From Nocardioides daejeonensis (GTDB lineage: Bacteria; Actinomycetota; Actinomycetes; Propionibacteriales; Nocardioidaceae): a stretch of 64,000 bases of DNA. This document shows, one piece after another, positions 30,890 through 38,668 of this stretch. Position 1 is the stretch's first letter, and the number at the start of each line of letters is the position of its first letter. The stretch is taken from positions 124,001 through 188,000 of the forward strand of contig NZ_QHKZ01000001.1 in NCBI RefSeq assembly GCF_003194585.1, written 5' to 3'. The position numbers and the translations under genes are program-made. The notes under the pieces are model-generated. The model searched no databases. It saw only the letters and a list, made by a program, of their open reading frames with translations, and was not told where the DNA came from.

Positions 30890-31474
30890 TCAGCGGTAGT
30901 GCTCGGGGAGTGGCTGCCCGATCTTGACCTGGGGCTTCGGCAGCCGCAGGAAACGCATGTTGACGGCCCGCATCACGGCGTACCAGGTGATGCCCTTCAG
31001 CGGCTCCTCCGGGAAGCGCTGCCGCACGGCCCGGCGCACCCGGAAGCGAAGCCAGAAGACGTCGATGACGACCAGCAGGATCGTCGCCATCCAGAGCGTG
31101 TTGGCGATCGCCGCGGAGTTGGCGCCGAAGACCCCGGTCGAGATGATCAGGATGAGGATCAGCAGCGGAGCCAGCAGCTCGCTGATGTTGAGCCGGGTGT
31201 CGATGAAGTCTCGGACGAACCGGCGTACGGGCCCGCGGTCGCGGGCCGGCAGATAGGCCTCGTCGCCCGACTTGAGCGCCTCCCGCATCTTGCGGCTCGA
31301 CTCCATCCGGAGCTCCCGCTGGTGCTTGGCCAGCGCCTTGCGGTCGCGGGGGAGCTTCGCCCGCTGCTTGGCGGCGGCTTCGGCCTCCTTGCGGCTCGGA
31401 GTGGGCCGGCCCTTGCCGTTCGTCTTGACAGGGGTCGGCTCGGCCGGGGTCTCGGTGGTCTTGCGACGGAACAA
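30890..31474 (-). CDS. DUF3043 membrane protein
   Basis: 194 residues. It begins LFRRKTTETPAEPT, matching the MFRRK opening of DUF3043, with a TTG start. A basic, charged N-terminal half contains PTPSRKEAEAAAKQRAK and precedes two hydrophobic segments (LLAPLLILILIISTGVFG and ANTLWMATILLVVIDVFWL). The tail is RLPKPQVKIGQP. The family is widespread in actinobacteria and has no known function. A longer reading from 31678 would pass through the promoter region and is rejected. It is divergent from pspA. Confidence 0.78.
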   Translation of the reverse strand: MFRRKTTETPAEPTPVKTNGKGRPTPSRKEAEAAAKQRAKLPRDRKALAKHQRELRMESSRKMREALKSGDEAYLPARDRGPVRRFVRDFIDTRLNISELLAPLLILILIISTGVFGANSAAIANTLWMATILLVVIDVFWLRFRVRRAVRQRFPEEPLKGITWYAVMRAVNMRFLRLPKPQVKIGQPLPEHYR

Positions 31475-31509
31475 GGGGTGCCTATCGACGTGCGGATCGA
31501 GTGAGGACG

Positions 31510-31515
31510 ATCCTA
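31510..31515 (-). promoter_or_regulatory. -10 element (TAGGAT) for DUF3043 gene
   Basis: TAGGAT on the minus strand lies 35 nt upstream of the TTG start. The spacer has no obvious ribosome site. Confidence 0.4.
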
Positions 31516-31566
31516 TCGAGCCGCAGCCCGTTGTGCCGCCGCGGTAGCCGACTCCACGCCTGCTAG

Positions 31567-31572
31567 TAGGGT
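31567..31572 (+). promoter_or_regulatory. -10 element (TAGGGT) for psp operon
   Basis: TAGGGT lies 51 nt before the pspA ATG, with GAGGGG as a ribosome site between. An overlapping TAGTAG is also present. Confidence 0.4.
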
Positions 31573-31623
31573 GACGACACCAGCAAGAATGGCGAGCTCG
31601 ACCCAGCAGAGGGGACTTCCCGG

Positions 31624-32397
31624 ATGAGCGTATGGAAGCGCATGACCTTGATCTTCCGCTCCAAGGCGAACAAGGCACTGGACCGCGCTGAGGACCCGCG
31701 CGAGGTCCTCGACTACAGCTACCAGCGCCAGCTGGAGCTGCTCTCCAAGGTACGCCGCGGTGTCGCGGACGTCGCCACCAGCCGCAAGCGGGTCGAGCTG
31801 CAGATCAACCAGTTGGAGCAGCAGCAGAGCAAGCTGCAGCAGCAGGCGCAGAAGGCGATCGAGGTCAACCGCGAGGACCTGGCCCGCGAGGCACTGACCC
31901 GCAAGTCCGGGCTGAACCAGCAGATCGAGGATCTCCGGCTGCAGCACTCCAACCTCCAGGCGGAGGAGGAGAAGTTGACGCTCGCCCAGCAGCGGCTGCA
32001 GGCCAAGGTGGAGGCCTTCCGCACCAAGAAGGAGACCATCAAGGCCACCTATACCGCTGCCCAGGCCCAGACCAAGATCAACGAGGCTCTCTCCGGCATC
32101 GGCGAGGAGATGGGCGACGTCGGCATGGCGATCCAGCGTGCCGAGGACAAGACGGCGGCCATGCAGGCCCGCGCGGGAGCGATCGACGAACTGCTGGCCT
32201 CCGGCGCGCTCGACGACGTGACCGCTGGTCCCAACGACGACATCGCCCGCGAGCTCGACTCGCTGAGCTCGCAGGTCGACGTCGAGGCCGAGCTCGCGGC
32301 GCTCAAGGGTGGCGGCTCCGCTCCGCAGGCGATCGAGTCCGGCGACAGCGGCGCCATCCTCGACCCCGAGTCGGCGAAGAACGAGGAGCAGGCATGA
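31624..32397 (+). CDS. pspA: phage shock protein A (PspA/IM30/Vipp1 family)
   Basis: 257 residues. PspA is a peripheral, ESCRT-III-like coiled-coil protein that supports a damaged membrane. The N-terminal amphipathic helix MSVWKRMTLIFRSKANKALD and the long helical core with LEQQQSKLQQQAQ are typical. The C-terminal 60 residues are acidic and flexible. It heads a cluster with pspAA, htpX and pspAB, joined by ATGA and TGATG overlaps. This supports a membrane-stress response unit. Confidence 0.93.
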   Translation: MSVWKRMTLIFRSKANKALDRAEDPREVLDYSYQRQLELLSKVRRGVADVATSRKRVELQINQLEQQQSKLQQQAQKAIEVNREDLAREALTRKSGLNQQIEDLRLQHSNLQAEEEKLTLAQQRLQAKVEAFRTKKETIKATYTAAQAQTKINEALSGIGEEMGDVGMAIQRAEDKTAAMQARAGAIDELLASGALDDVTAGPNDDIARELDSLSSQVDVEAELAALKGGGSAPQAIESGDSGAILDPESAKNEEQA

Positions 32398-32672
32398 TCG
32401 TCCGGATCCTCGGTGAGGGTCAGTACGACGTCCCCGAGTCGGAGCTCGATCGGCTCAACGCCCTCGACGCGGCCCTGGAGGCCGCGGTGGGCAACGGCGA
32501 CGAGACGGCGTTCGCGAGCGCGCTGACCGAGCTGCTGGCCGGCGTCCGTGCGATGGGTACGCCGCACGCCGCCGATGCGCTCGACGTCTCCGACGCGGTG
32601 CTGCCCCACGAGGGTGCGTCGCTCGCCGAGGTCCGCGACCTGCTCGAAGACGACGGCCTGATCCCGGGCTGA
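32394..32672 (+). CDS. pspAA: PspA-associated protein PspAA
   Basis: 92 residues beginning MIVRILGEGQYDVPESELDRLN, the hallmark of the PspAA domain found next to PspA in actinobacteria. The rest is short helices with many acidic residues. It starts inside the pspA stop (ATGA), so it is made with PspA and probably binds or modulates it. No enzyme motif is present. Confidence 0.88.
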   Translation: MIVRILGEGQYDVPESELDRLNALDAALEAAVGNGDETAFASALTELLAGVRAMGTPHAADALDVSDAVLPHEGASLAEVRDLLEDDGLIPG

Positions 32673-32681
32673 CCCTGACGC

Positions 32682-33602
32682 ATGGCACGTTCGCGCTTCA
32701 TCCAGGACCGAGGCCTCACCGCCCGGATGACCTTGACCATGTTCCTGCTCGGCGCCGTCTTCGTGGCGCTGATCGTGTCGTTGATGTTCCTCTTCCGGGG
32801 CTTCGCGCCGATCATCGGTCTGGTCGGCATCGGCATCGCCTTCTACCAGTGGTGGAGCAGCGACAAGGTCGCGATGCGTGCGATGCGCGCCCGGGAGGTC
32901 TCACCTGCGGAGGCGCCTGAGCTGCACGGCATGATCGACCGTCTCTGCGCGCTGGCCGATATGCCCAAGCCGCGGGTCGGGGTGGCCGACATGGACATTC
33001 CCAACGCCTTCGCGACCGGTCGCTCGCCCGACCGGGCGGTGGTCTGCGTGACGACCGGGATCCTGCGCACGCTGGACGCTGAGGAGCTGGAGGGCGTGCT
33101 TGCCCACGAGCTCTCCCATGTGGCCCATCGTGACGTGCTGGTGATGACGGTGGCCTCCTCGGCGGGCATCGTCGCGGGCATGATCACCCAGTCGGCGCAG
33201 TACGGCGGCCTGAGCCTGCTGAGCGGCGGTCGTGGTCGCAACAACAACAACGGAGCGCTGCCGGCCTACCTGATCGCCCTGCTCATCAGCCTGGTGGTCT
33301 ACGCGATCAGCTTCTTCCTCACCCGGCTGCTCTCGCGCTACCGCGAGCTGTGCGCCGACCGGGCCGGCGCCTACCTCACCATGAAGCCGCAGGCGCTGGC
33401 CTCGGCGCTGCAGAAGATCACCGGCGAGATGGCCTCGATCCCGCAGCGCGACCTGCGGGCGAGCTCGGCCATGAACGCCTTCTTCATCGCCCCGGCCATC
33501 AGCGGAGCGTCGCTCAAGACGCTCTCCTCGACCCATCCCTCGCTCGAGCAGCGTCTCGAGCAGCTGGCCCGTATCCAGGCCGAGCTGGGTCGGGCCTCCT
33601 GA
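32682..33602 (+). CDS. htpX: HtpX-type membrane zinc protease (M48)
   Basis: 306 residues. Two N-terminal membrane spans (about 16-52) precede the cytosolic zinc site HELSH in EGVLAHELSHVAHRDV. Two more spans follow, then the third ligand in RELCADRAGA. HtpX degrades damaged membrane proteins. A low-complexity GGRGRNNNNG loop lies between the spans. It sits between pspAA and pspAB, a recurring arrangement, and its stop overlaps the next ATG. Confidence 0.93.
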   Translation: MARSRFIQDRGLTARMTLTMFLLGAVFVALIVSLMFLFRGFAPIIGLVGIGIAFYQWWSSDKVAMRAMRAREVSPAEAPELHGMIDRLCALADMPKPRVGVADMDIPNAFATGRSPDRAVVCVTTGILRTLDAEELEGVLAHELSHVAHRDVLVMTVASSAGIVAGMITQSAQYGGLSLLSGGRGRNNNNGALPAYLIALLISLVVYAISFFLTRLLSRYRELCADRAGAYLTMKPQALASALQKITGEMASIPQRDLRASSAMNAFFIAPAISGASLKTLSSTHPSLEQRLEQLARIQAELGRAS

Positions 33603-34174
33603 TGGGCTTCTGGGCTTCGATCCTGGGACGCAGCAAACAGGTCGCCGCGAACCTGGACTCGCTCTTCCTGGTCCCCTCCGCCGCGATCACGCTGCAGACC
33701 TCACTGGGCCTCGTGCCGACCGGCTCGGGAAGCGTCTGTTTCCGCGGGGCCGGCGGCTCGGCGTTCGCGCAGGTGCAACAGGAGATCGTCGCCCTGCTCA
33801 ACGACGCCCCGGACGCGCCTGACGTCGAGGTCTCCCAGGACCACTTCGGCTTCACCTGGCTGGTCGTCCACCGTGATGCGGACGACGTCGCGGGGCTCTG
33901 CACCGATCTGCATGCGGTCAATGTGACCTTGGAGGAGGCCGGGTTCGGGTCCGGGCTGCTCTGCTCGCTGGTGCCCTTCGCCGGTGCCGACGGCAGCCGG
34001 TTGGGACTGGTCTATCTCTACAAGCAGGGCACCTTCTATCCGTTCGCCCCGACCGGCGAGCAGCGTCGCGACAACCTGTTGGAGCTCGGTGTGCGCGACC
34101 AGCTCAAGGCCGAGCTGCCGATGGAGCAGGACCTGCAGCGCTGGCTTGCGGTCTGGGGTGCCCCCGGCCTCTGA
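33602..34174 (+). CDS. pspAB: PspA-associated protein PspAB
   Basis: 190 residues starting MGFWASILGRSKQVAANLDSL, the PspAB family opening. Later conserved blocks are DHFGFTWLVV and LYLYKQGTFYPFAP. The start shares one base with the htpX stop (TGATG). PspAB occurs with PspA, PspAA and HtpX in many actinobacteria and is thought to belong to the same membrane-repair system, but its activity is unknown. Confidence 0.88.
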   Translation: MGFWASILGRSKQVAANLDSLFLVPSAAITLQTSLGLVPTGSGSVCFRGAGGSAFAQVQQEIVALLNDAPDAPDVEVSQDHFGFTWLVVHRDADDVAGLCTDLHAVNVTLEEAGFGSGLLCSLVPFAGADGSRLGLVYLYKQGTFYPFAPTGEQRRDNLLELGVRDQLKAELPMEQDLQRWLAVWGAPGL

Positions 34175-34211
34175 ACCCGCGGTCACCGAGACGGGCGGTC
34201 GTGCCAACGCC

Positions 34212-34217
34212 TACGAT
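34212..34217 (+). promoter_or_regulatory. candidate -10 element (TACGAT) for NfeD-SPFH unit
   Basis: TACGAT lies 32 nt before the GTG, with a GGGAAGGG ribosome site between. It suggests that the NfeD-SPFH pair has its own promoter after pspAB. Confidence 0.4.
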
Positions 34218-34249
34218 TGCGGCCACCAGTTCGGGGAAGGGTGTCTGGC

Positions 34250-34738
34250 GTGATCACGTTCCTGCTCATCGGTGCCGTCGGCATCGGCCTGCTCGTCATC
34301 TCCCTAGTCGTGGGGGACCTGCTCGACGGACTCCTCGACTTCGGCGGCGACCTCTTCTCCGGTGCGGCGCTGGCCGGCTTCCTGGGTGCCTTCGGCTTCG
34401 GCGGCGCTCTCGCCTACAGCGTGAGTGACAGGTTGTGGGTCGGCATCGTCGTCGGCGTCGTCGCGGGCCTGGTGATCGGCGCCGGCGCCGGATGGGCGTC
34501 GTACCAGCTGAAGCAGGGCGGCGACGAGGCCAACGTCCGTACCGGCGACCTGGCCGGCATGTCCGGCACCGTCATCAGCGCGATCCCAGCGGAGGGGTAC
34601 GGCGAGGTGAGTGTGGTGGCGGCCGGCAACATCACCAAGCTCAACGCCCGCGCGACCGAACCTCTCGCCGCCGGCACCCCGATCACGATCCAGGCGGTGC
34701 TCTCCGCGACCTCGGTGCTCGTCGAGCGTCGAGCCTGA
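34250..34738 (+). CDS. NfeD-like membrane protein with OB-fold tail
   Basis: 162 residues. The hydrophobic N-terminal half has about three membrane spans (FLLIGAVGIGLLVISLVV and two further Gly-rich segments). The C-terminal part (about 95-162, VRTGDLAGMSGTVISAIP) is the OB-like domain of short NfeD proteins. Such proteins are encoded with flotillins and help organise them in the membrane. The SPFH gene follows 35 bp downstream. Confidence 0.78.
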   Translation: MITFLLIGAVGIGLLVISLVVGDLLDGLLDFGGDLFSGAALAGFLGAFGFGGALAYSVSDRLWVGIVVGVVAGLVIGAGAGWASYQLKQGGDEANVRTGDLAGMSGTVISAIPAEGYGEVSVVAAGNITKLNARATEPLAAGTPITIQAVLSATSVLVERRA

Positions 34739-34773
34739 TCGACACGTCCCGTCCCATCGAGCAAGGAGCTCAG

Positions 34774-36300
34774 ATGTCCCCGGTCCTGCTTGCCGTCGTC
34801 GGCAGCATCGTCCTCGTCGTGCTGTTGGCGGCGCTGGTCACTACGCGCTACAAGGTGGCCGGCCCCAACGAGGCCTACATCGTCACTGGTCGTCGCGGAA
34901 AGGCGGTGCGCAACCTCGAGACGGGTGCGGTCTCCACCGACCTCTCCGGCCAGAAGGTCGTGATGGGCGGCGGCGTGTTCGTCGTGCCGTTCGTGCAGAA
35001 GCTGCACATCCTCGACCTCTCTTCCCGGCGGATCAGCGTACAGATCCGCGGAGCGGTCTCCGGTCAGGGCGTCAAGCTCAACCTCGACGGCGTCGCGATC
35101 GTCAAGGTGGGCGGCAACGAGGACTCGATCCGTGCCGCCGCGCAGCGCTTCCTCAGCCAGCAGGGCGAGGTCGAGACCTTCACCCAGGAGACGCTGGCGG
35201 GTTCGCTGCGGTCGATCGTCGGCTCGCTCTCGGTCGAGCAGATCATCCGCGACCGGGCGGCGTTCGCGCAGCGGGTCGCCGATGAGTCGGAGACCTCGCT
35301 CACCGGTCAGGGCCTGGTGCTCGACACCTTCCAGATCCAGGACATCACCGACGACGGCAGCTACCTCGCCGACCTTGGCCGCCCGGAGGCCGCGAAGGTG
35401 GGCCAGATCGCGGCCATCGCCGAGGCCAACGCGAGGCAGGCGGCGGAGCAGGCACGGATCGCTGCGGAGCAGGAGATCGCCATCGCTCAGCGTGAGCTGG
35501 CGCTGAAGGAGTCCGAGATCAAGGCCGAGACCGATGCCGCGAGCGCGACGGCCGCGGCCGCCGGGCCGCTGGCTCAGGCCGATCGGGACCAGGCGATCCT
35601 CGCGGAGCAGGAGAAGGTCGCTGTCCGGCAGGCTGCGCTGAAGGAGCGTCAGCTCGACACCGAGGTCCGCAAGCCTGCCGACGCGGAGCGCTACCGCGTC
35701 GAGACCGAGGCAGAGGCGCGCCGCAACTCCACGATCTTCGACGCCGACGCTCGCAAGGCAGCGGCTATCGCCAACGCCGAGGCGCAGGCCGAGCAGGACC
35801 GGCTCACCGGTGAGGGCGAGAAGTCCCGACGTTCAGCGCTCGCCGAGGCAGAGGCGATCGAGGGCGCCAAGCGTGGTGAGGCCGAGAAGGCCCGCCGTAT
35901 CGCCGAGGCCGATGCTCTCCGTGCGGAGGGTGATGCTCAGGCCGCGTCCATCCTGGCGACCGGTGAGGCCGAGGCCGAGGCGATGAACAAGAAGGCGGAG
36001 GCCTACAAGGAGTACAACGACGCCGCGGTGCTCGAGATGCTCGTGCAGATCCTGCCGCAGATGGCCGCCGAGGTCGCCCGGCCGATGGCGGGCATCGACA
36101 AGCTCACGGTCGTCTCGACCGACGGCGCCGGGCAGCTGCCCAAGCAGGTCACCAGCAACATGGTCGAGACCATGGAGTTGCTGAAGAACACGACCGGGGT
36201 GGATCTCGCCAACCTGCTGCACAAGTTCGCGGGCGAGGGGATCAACGAGCGTACGCTCGCGACGTCGCCGGCGCCTGCGGCGGAGGCTGTCGAGGGCTGA
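34774..36300 (+). CDS. SPFH/flotillin family membrane scaffold protein
   Basis: 508 residues. One N-terminal transmembrane helix precedes an SPFH (band 7) domain (about 25-200). A long Ala/Glu-rich coiled coil with repeated AEA and EAE segments (about 215-420) follows, then a C-terminal flotillin end with ILPQMAAEVARPM. Flotillins form membrane microdomain scaffolds. The partner NfeD-like gene is just upstream and the psp genes precede both. The ATG follows GCAAGGAGC. The stop lies in a perfect 16-bp tandem duplication, and a terminator follows. Confidence 0.9.
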   Translation: MSPVLLAVVGSIVLVVLLAALVTTRYKVAGPNEAYIVTGRRGKAVRNLETGAVSTDLSGQKVVMGGGVFVVPFVQKLHILDLSSRRISVQIRGAVSGQGVKLNLDGVAIVKVGGNEDSIRAAAQRFLSQQGEVETFTQETLAGSLRSIVGSLSVEQIIRDRAAFAQRVADESETSLTGQGLVLDTFQIQDITDDGSYLADLGRPEAAKVGQIAAIAEANARQAAEQARIAAEQEIAIAQRELALKESEIKAETDAASATAAAAGPLAQADRDQAILAEQEKVAVRQAALKERQLDTEVRKPADAERYRVETEAEARRNSTIFDADARKAAAIANAEAQAEQDRLTGEGEKSRRSALAEAEAIEGAKRGEAEKARRIAEADALRAEGDAQAASILATGEAEAEAMNKKAEAYKEYNDAAVLEMLVQILPQMAAEVARPMAGIDKLTVVSTDGAGQLPKQVTSNMVETMELLKNTTGVDLANLLHKFAGEGINERTLATSPAPAAEAVEG

Positions 36301-36322
36301 GTACGACGAGGGCTGAGTACGA
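36291..36322 (+). repeat. perfect 16-bp tandem duplication across the SPFH stop codon
   Basis: CGAGGGCTGAGTACGA occurs twice in succession (36291-36306 and 36307-36322). The stop codon is in the first copy, so the duplication does not change the protein. Confidence 0.9.
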
Positions 36323-36355
36323 CGAAGGCCGTGTCCTGCGGGACACGGCCTTCGT
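36322..36355 (+). terminator. hairpin terminator after SPFH gene
   Basis: A 15-bp stem (36322-36336 with 36341-36355) has a TGCG loop. The convergent nadA gene ends about 40 bp further on, so it may serve both directions. Confidence 0.8.
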
Positions 36356-36393
36356 GTGTTCAGGCTCCGTGTGCTCGGGGGCCTGGCGCGTGC

Positions 36394-37572
36394 TCAGTCG
36401 TCCTTGGCGACCTTCGCGGGCAGGTCGAGCATCCGCTGCAGGGCGACGAGCGCGTGCTTCTCGGTCTCGTCGTCCACGTCGATGACGTTGGGAGCGGTGC
36501 CGGCCACCAGGGACTCGAGGGTCCACACCAGGTGCGGGAGGTCGATCCGGTTCATCGTCGAGCAGTAGCAGACGTTGCGGTCGAGGAAGCTGATCGACTT
36601 GTCCGGGTGCCGGTCGGCGAGCCGCTTGACCAGGTTGAGCTCGGTGCCGATCGCCCAACTGCTGCCGGGCTCGGCAGCTTCGATCGTCTGGATGATGAAC
36701 TCCGTCGAGCCGACGAGATCGGCCTGCGACACGACCTCGTGGGTGCACTCGGGGTGCACCAGGATCTTGATCGCCGGGTCCTTGGCGCGCAGCTCGTCGA
36801 TCACGTCGGCCGAGAAGCGACCGTGCACCGAGCAGTGACCCTTCCAGAGGATCATCTTCGCGTCCCGCAGCTGCTCGGTGGTGAGACCGCCGTTCGGCAG
36901 CAGTGGGTTCCACACCACGCAGTCGTCGAGGGAGTAGCCCATCTTCAGTACCGCTGTGTTGCGACCGAGGTGCTGGTCGGGGAAGAAGAGGACCTTCGTC
37001 TGCTCGCCCTTCTGGGCGAAGGCCCACTCCAGGGCCACCTCGGCATTGCTGGAGGTGCAGACCGCGCCGCCGTTGCGGCCACAGAAGGCCTTGATGTCGG
37101 CAGAAGAGTTCATGTAGGTGATCGGCACGACGAGGTCCTGCACGCCCGCGTCGGCGAGAGCGTCCCACGCGTCCTCGACCTGCGCCAGCCGAGCCATGTC
37201 GGCCATCGAGCAGCCGGCGGCGAGGTCGGGCAGGATCACCTGTTGGGCATCGCTGGTGAGGATGTCGGCCGACTCGGCCATGAAGTGCACGCCGCAGAAG
37301 ACGATGTACTCGGCCTCGGGCCGGGCAGCCGCGTCGCGAGCCAGCTTGAAGGAGTCGCCCGTGACGTCGGCGAACTGGATGACCTCGTCGCGCTGGTAGT
37401 GGTGACCGAGGATGAAGACCTTGTCGCCGAGCGCCTCCTTGGCTGCTCGGGCGCGTTCCACCAATGCCGGGTCGGAGGCCGGTGGCAGGTCGCCAGGGCA
37501 CTCGACGCCACGCTCAGCGCCGAGGTCCTTGCCCTTGCCGAGGGGGAGAAGGGGCAGGTCAACCGTGGTCAT
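36394..37572 (-). CDS. nadA: quinolinate synthase NadA
   Basis: 392 residues. NadA condenses iminoaspartate with dihydroxyacetone phosphate to quinolinate for NAD synthesis and carries a [4Fe-4S] cluster. Motifs include ILGHHYQRDEVIQFAD, FCGVHFMAESA, WKGHCSVHGRF and HPECTHEV; the cysteines in the second and fourth, and one in AFCGRNGG or VCYCSTMN, are candidate ligands. The length is the long actinobacterial type. The ATG at 37572 is chosen because a TAGGAT element ends 7 nt upstream and overlaps the alternative ATG at 37581. nadB and nadC are not in the window. Confidence 0.94.
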   Translation of the reverse strand: MTTVDLPLLPLGKGKDLGAERGVECPGDLPPASDPALVERARAAKEALGDKVFILGHHYQRDEVIQFADVTGDSFKLARDAAARPEAEYIVFCGVHFMAESADILTSDAQQVILPDLAAGCSMADMARLAQVEDAWDALADAGVQDLVVPITYMNSSADIKAFCGRNGGAVCTSSNAEVALEWAFAQKGEQTKVLFFPDQHLGRNTAVLKMGYSLDDCVVWNPLLPNGGLTTEQLRDAKMILWKGHCSVHGRFSADVIDELRAKDPAIKILVHPECTHEVVSQADLVGSTEFIIQTIEAAEPGSSWAIGTELNLVKRLADRHPDKSISFLDRNVCYCSTMNRIDLPHLVWTLESLVAGTAPNVIDVDDETEKHALVALQRMLDLPAKVAKDD

Positions 37573-37579
37573 GAGCACC

Positions 37580-37585
37580 ATCCTA
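37580..37585 (-). promoter_or_regulatory. -10 element (TAGGAT) for leaderless nadA
   Basis: TAGGAT on the minus strand is separated from the nadA ATG by 7 nt, with no ribosome site. Confidence 0.55.
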
Positions 37586-37661
37586 GGGATCTCTCGGGGC
37601 CGCGCTCCGGGGGCCTACATGCAGTGAACACCCGATCCCCGGCAGTCGATTCCCCAGCGTC

Positions 37662-38570
37662 TCAGCCGAAGACCCCGTGGTGGACGTACGGCATGGGCGG
37701 TTTCATACCCCGCAGCGCCAGGTAGCCGTCTGGTCGTAGGGAGAGCCGCGCTGCCATGCCGACGTCGATCGCCCACTCGTTGGCTGCCGTCAGATGCTGC
37801 TGGCTGACCGACCCGCCGGGTGGCGTGGCAGCAAGGCACTCCCAGAGCAGACGGGCCGCCGTACGCCGGTTGGTGGCGGCCAGCAACTGCGCACCGCCTT
37901 GGGGGGAGACGTAGGCGTACCCGGCTCCGGTGCCGGTGTCGGAGACGACCAGCCGGGCGTGGCCGAGCAGCCACTCGTGGTCGACGCCGTGCGCGGATCC
38001 GCGGCGCTGCCTGTCGATCGAGTTCATGAGGTCGACGTCGGCGGCGCTGCCCTCGCGGACCTTGTCGACCACGGGCAGCAGGGCCCGGTCCAGCGGACCC
38101 TCGAAGGTCATCTGCGGGTGCAGGCTGAATCCGGCCAGCCGGTAGCGGCGTACGGCGCGGGGGTCCAGCGAGGCGCTGAGCATGCCGCGCAGGCACCCCT
38201 GGCCATGAGCGAGCGCGGCGTCGAGGAGCGCTTTGCCGACGCCGTGACCCTGCACGACCGGAAGCACCACGTAGGTGTGCAGCATCCAGGTGAGCTCGCG
38301 GACACTCGAGGTGGCGAAGCCCACCAGCTCACCGGCGACCTCCGCTACCCAGCAGCCGCCCGGGTCGTGGCGCAGGGTGAAACCGGTTCGCTCCTGCCAG
38401 CCCAGCGAGGCCTCCTCGCTGGGTGCGAGGGGGTCGGGCGCCGACCGGGGGAGGACCCGCTGGTCGAGGTCGAGGAACCCGTCGCGGCGGATGAGTGCGA
38501 CGGCGGGGAGGTCGTCCTCGCGCATCGGCCGGATGAGCGGCGCCCGGACGTCCTGCGAGGTGGTGGTCAT
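37662..38570 (-). CDS. two-domain GNAT family acetyltransferase
   Basis: 302 residues. The N-terminal GNAT domain (about 1-145) has HTYVVLPVVQGHGVGKALLDAAL as its acetyl-CoA loop. The C-terminal half is a degenerate second GNAT-like domain ending in GYLALRGMKPPMPYVHHGVFG. The acceptor is unknown. The ATG lies 5 nt after a TAGTGG, so a leaderless start is possible. An upstream start at 38648 is rejected because it adds a Pro/Arg-rich, non-conserved extension. Confidence 0.8.
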   Translation of the reverse strand: MTTTSQDVRAPLIRPMREDDLPAVALIRRDGFLDLDQRVLPRSAPDPLAPSEEASLGWQERTGFTLRHDPGGCWVAEVAGELVGFATSSVRELTWMLHTYVVLPVVQGHGVGKALLDAALAHGQGCLRGMLSASLDPRAVRRYRLAGFSLHPQMTFEGPLDRALLPVVDKVREGSAADVDLMNSIDRQRRGSAHGVDHEWLLGHARLVVSDTGTGAGYAYVSPQGGAQLLAATNRRTAARLLWECLAATPPGGSVSQQHLTAANEWAIDVGMAARLSLRPDGYLALRGMKPPMPYVHHGVFG

Positions 38571-38668
38571 GGCCGCCACTATGCAGGACGTTGTCGATGA
38601 GGTCCTGCCCCGTGGTCGGCCGGGCAGCCGGAGGGCAGGACGAGGCACGCAGGCGGCAGGATGGGGCC

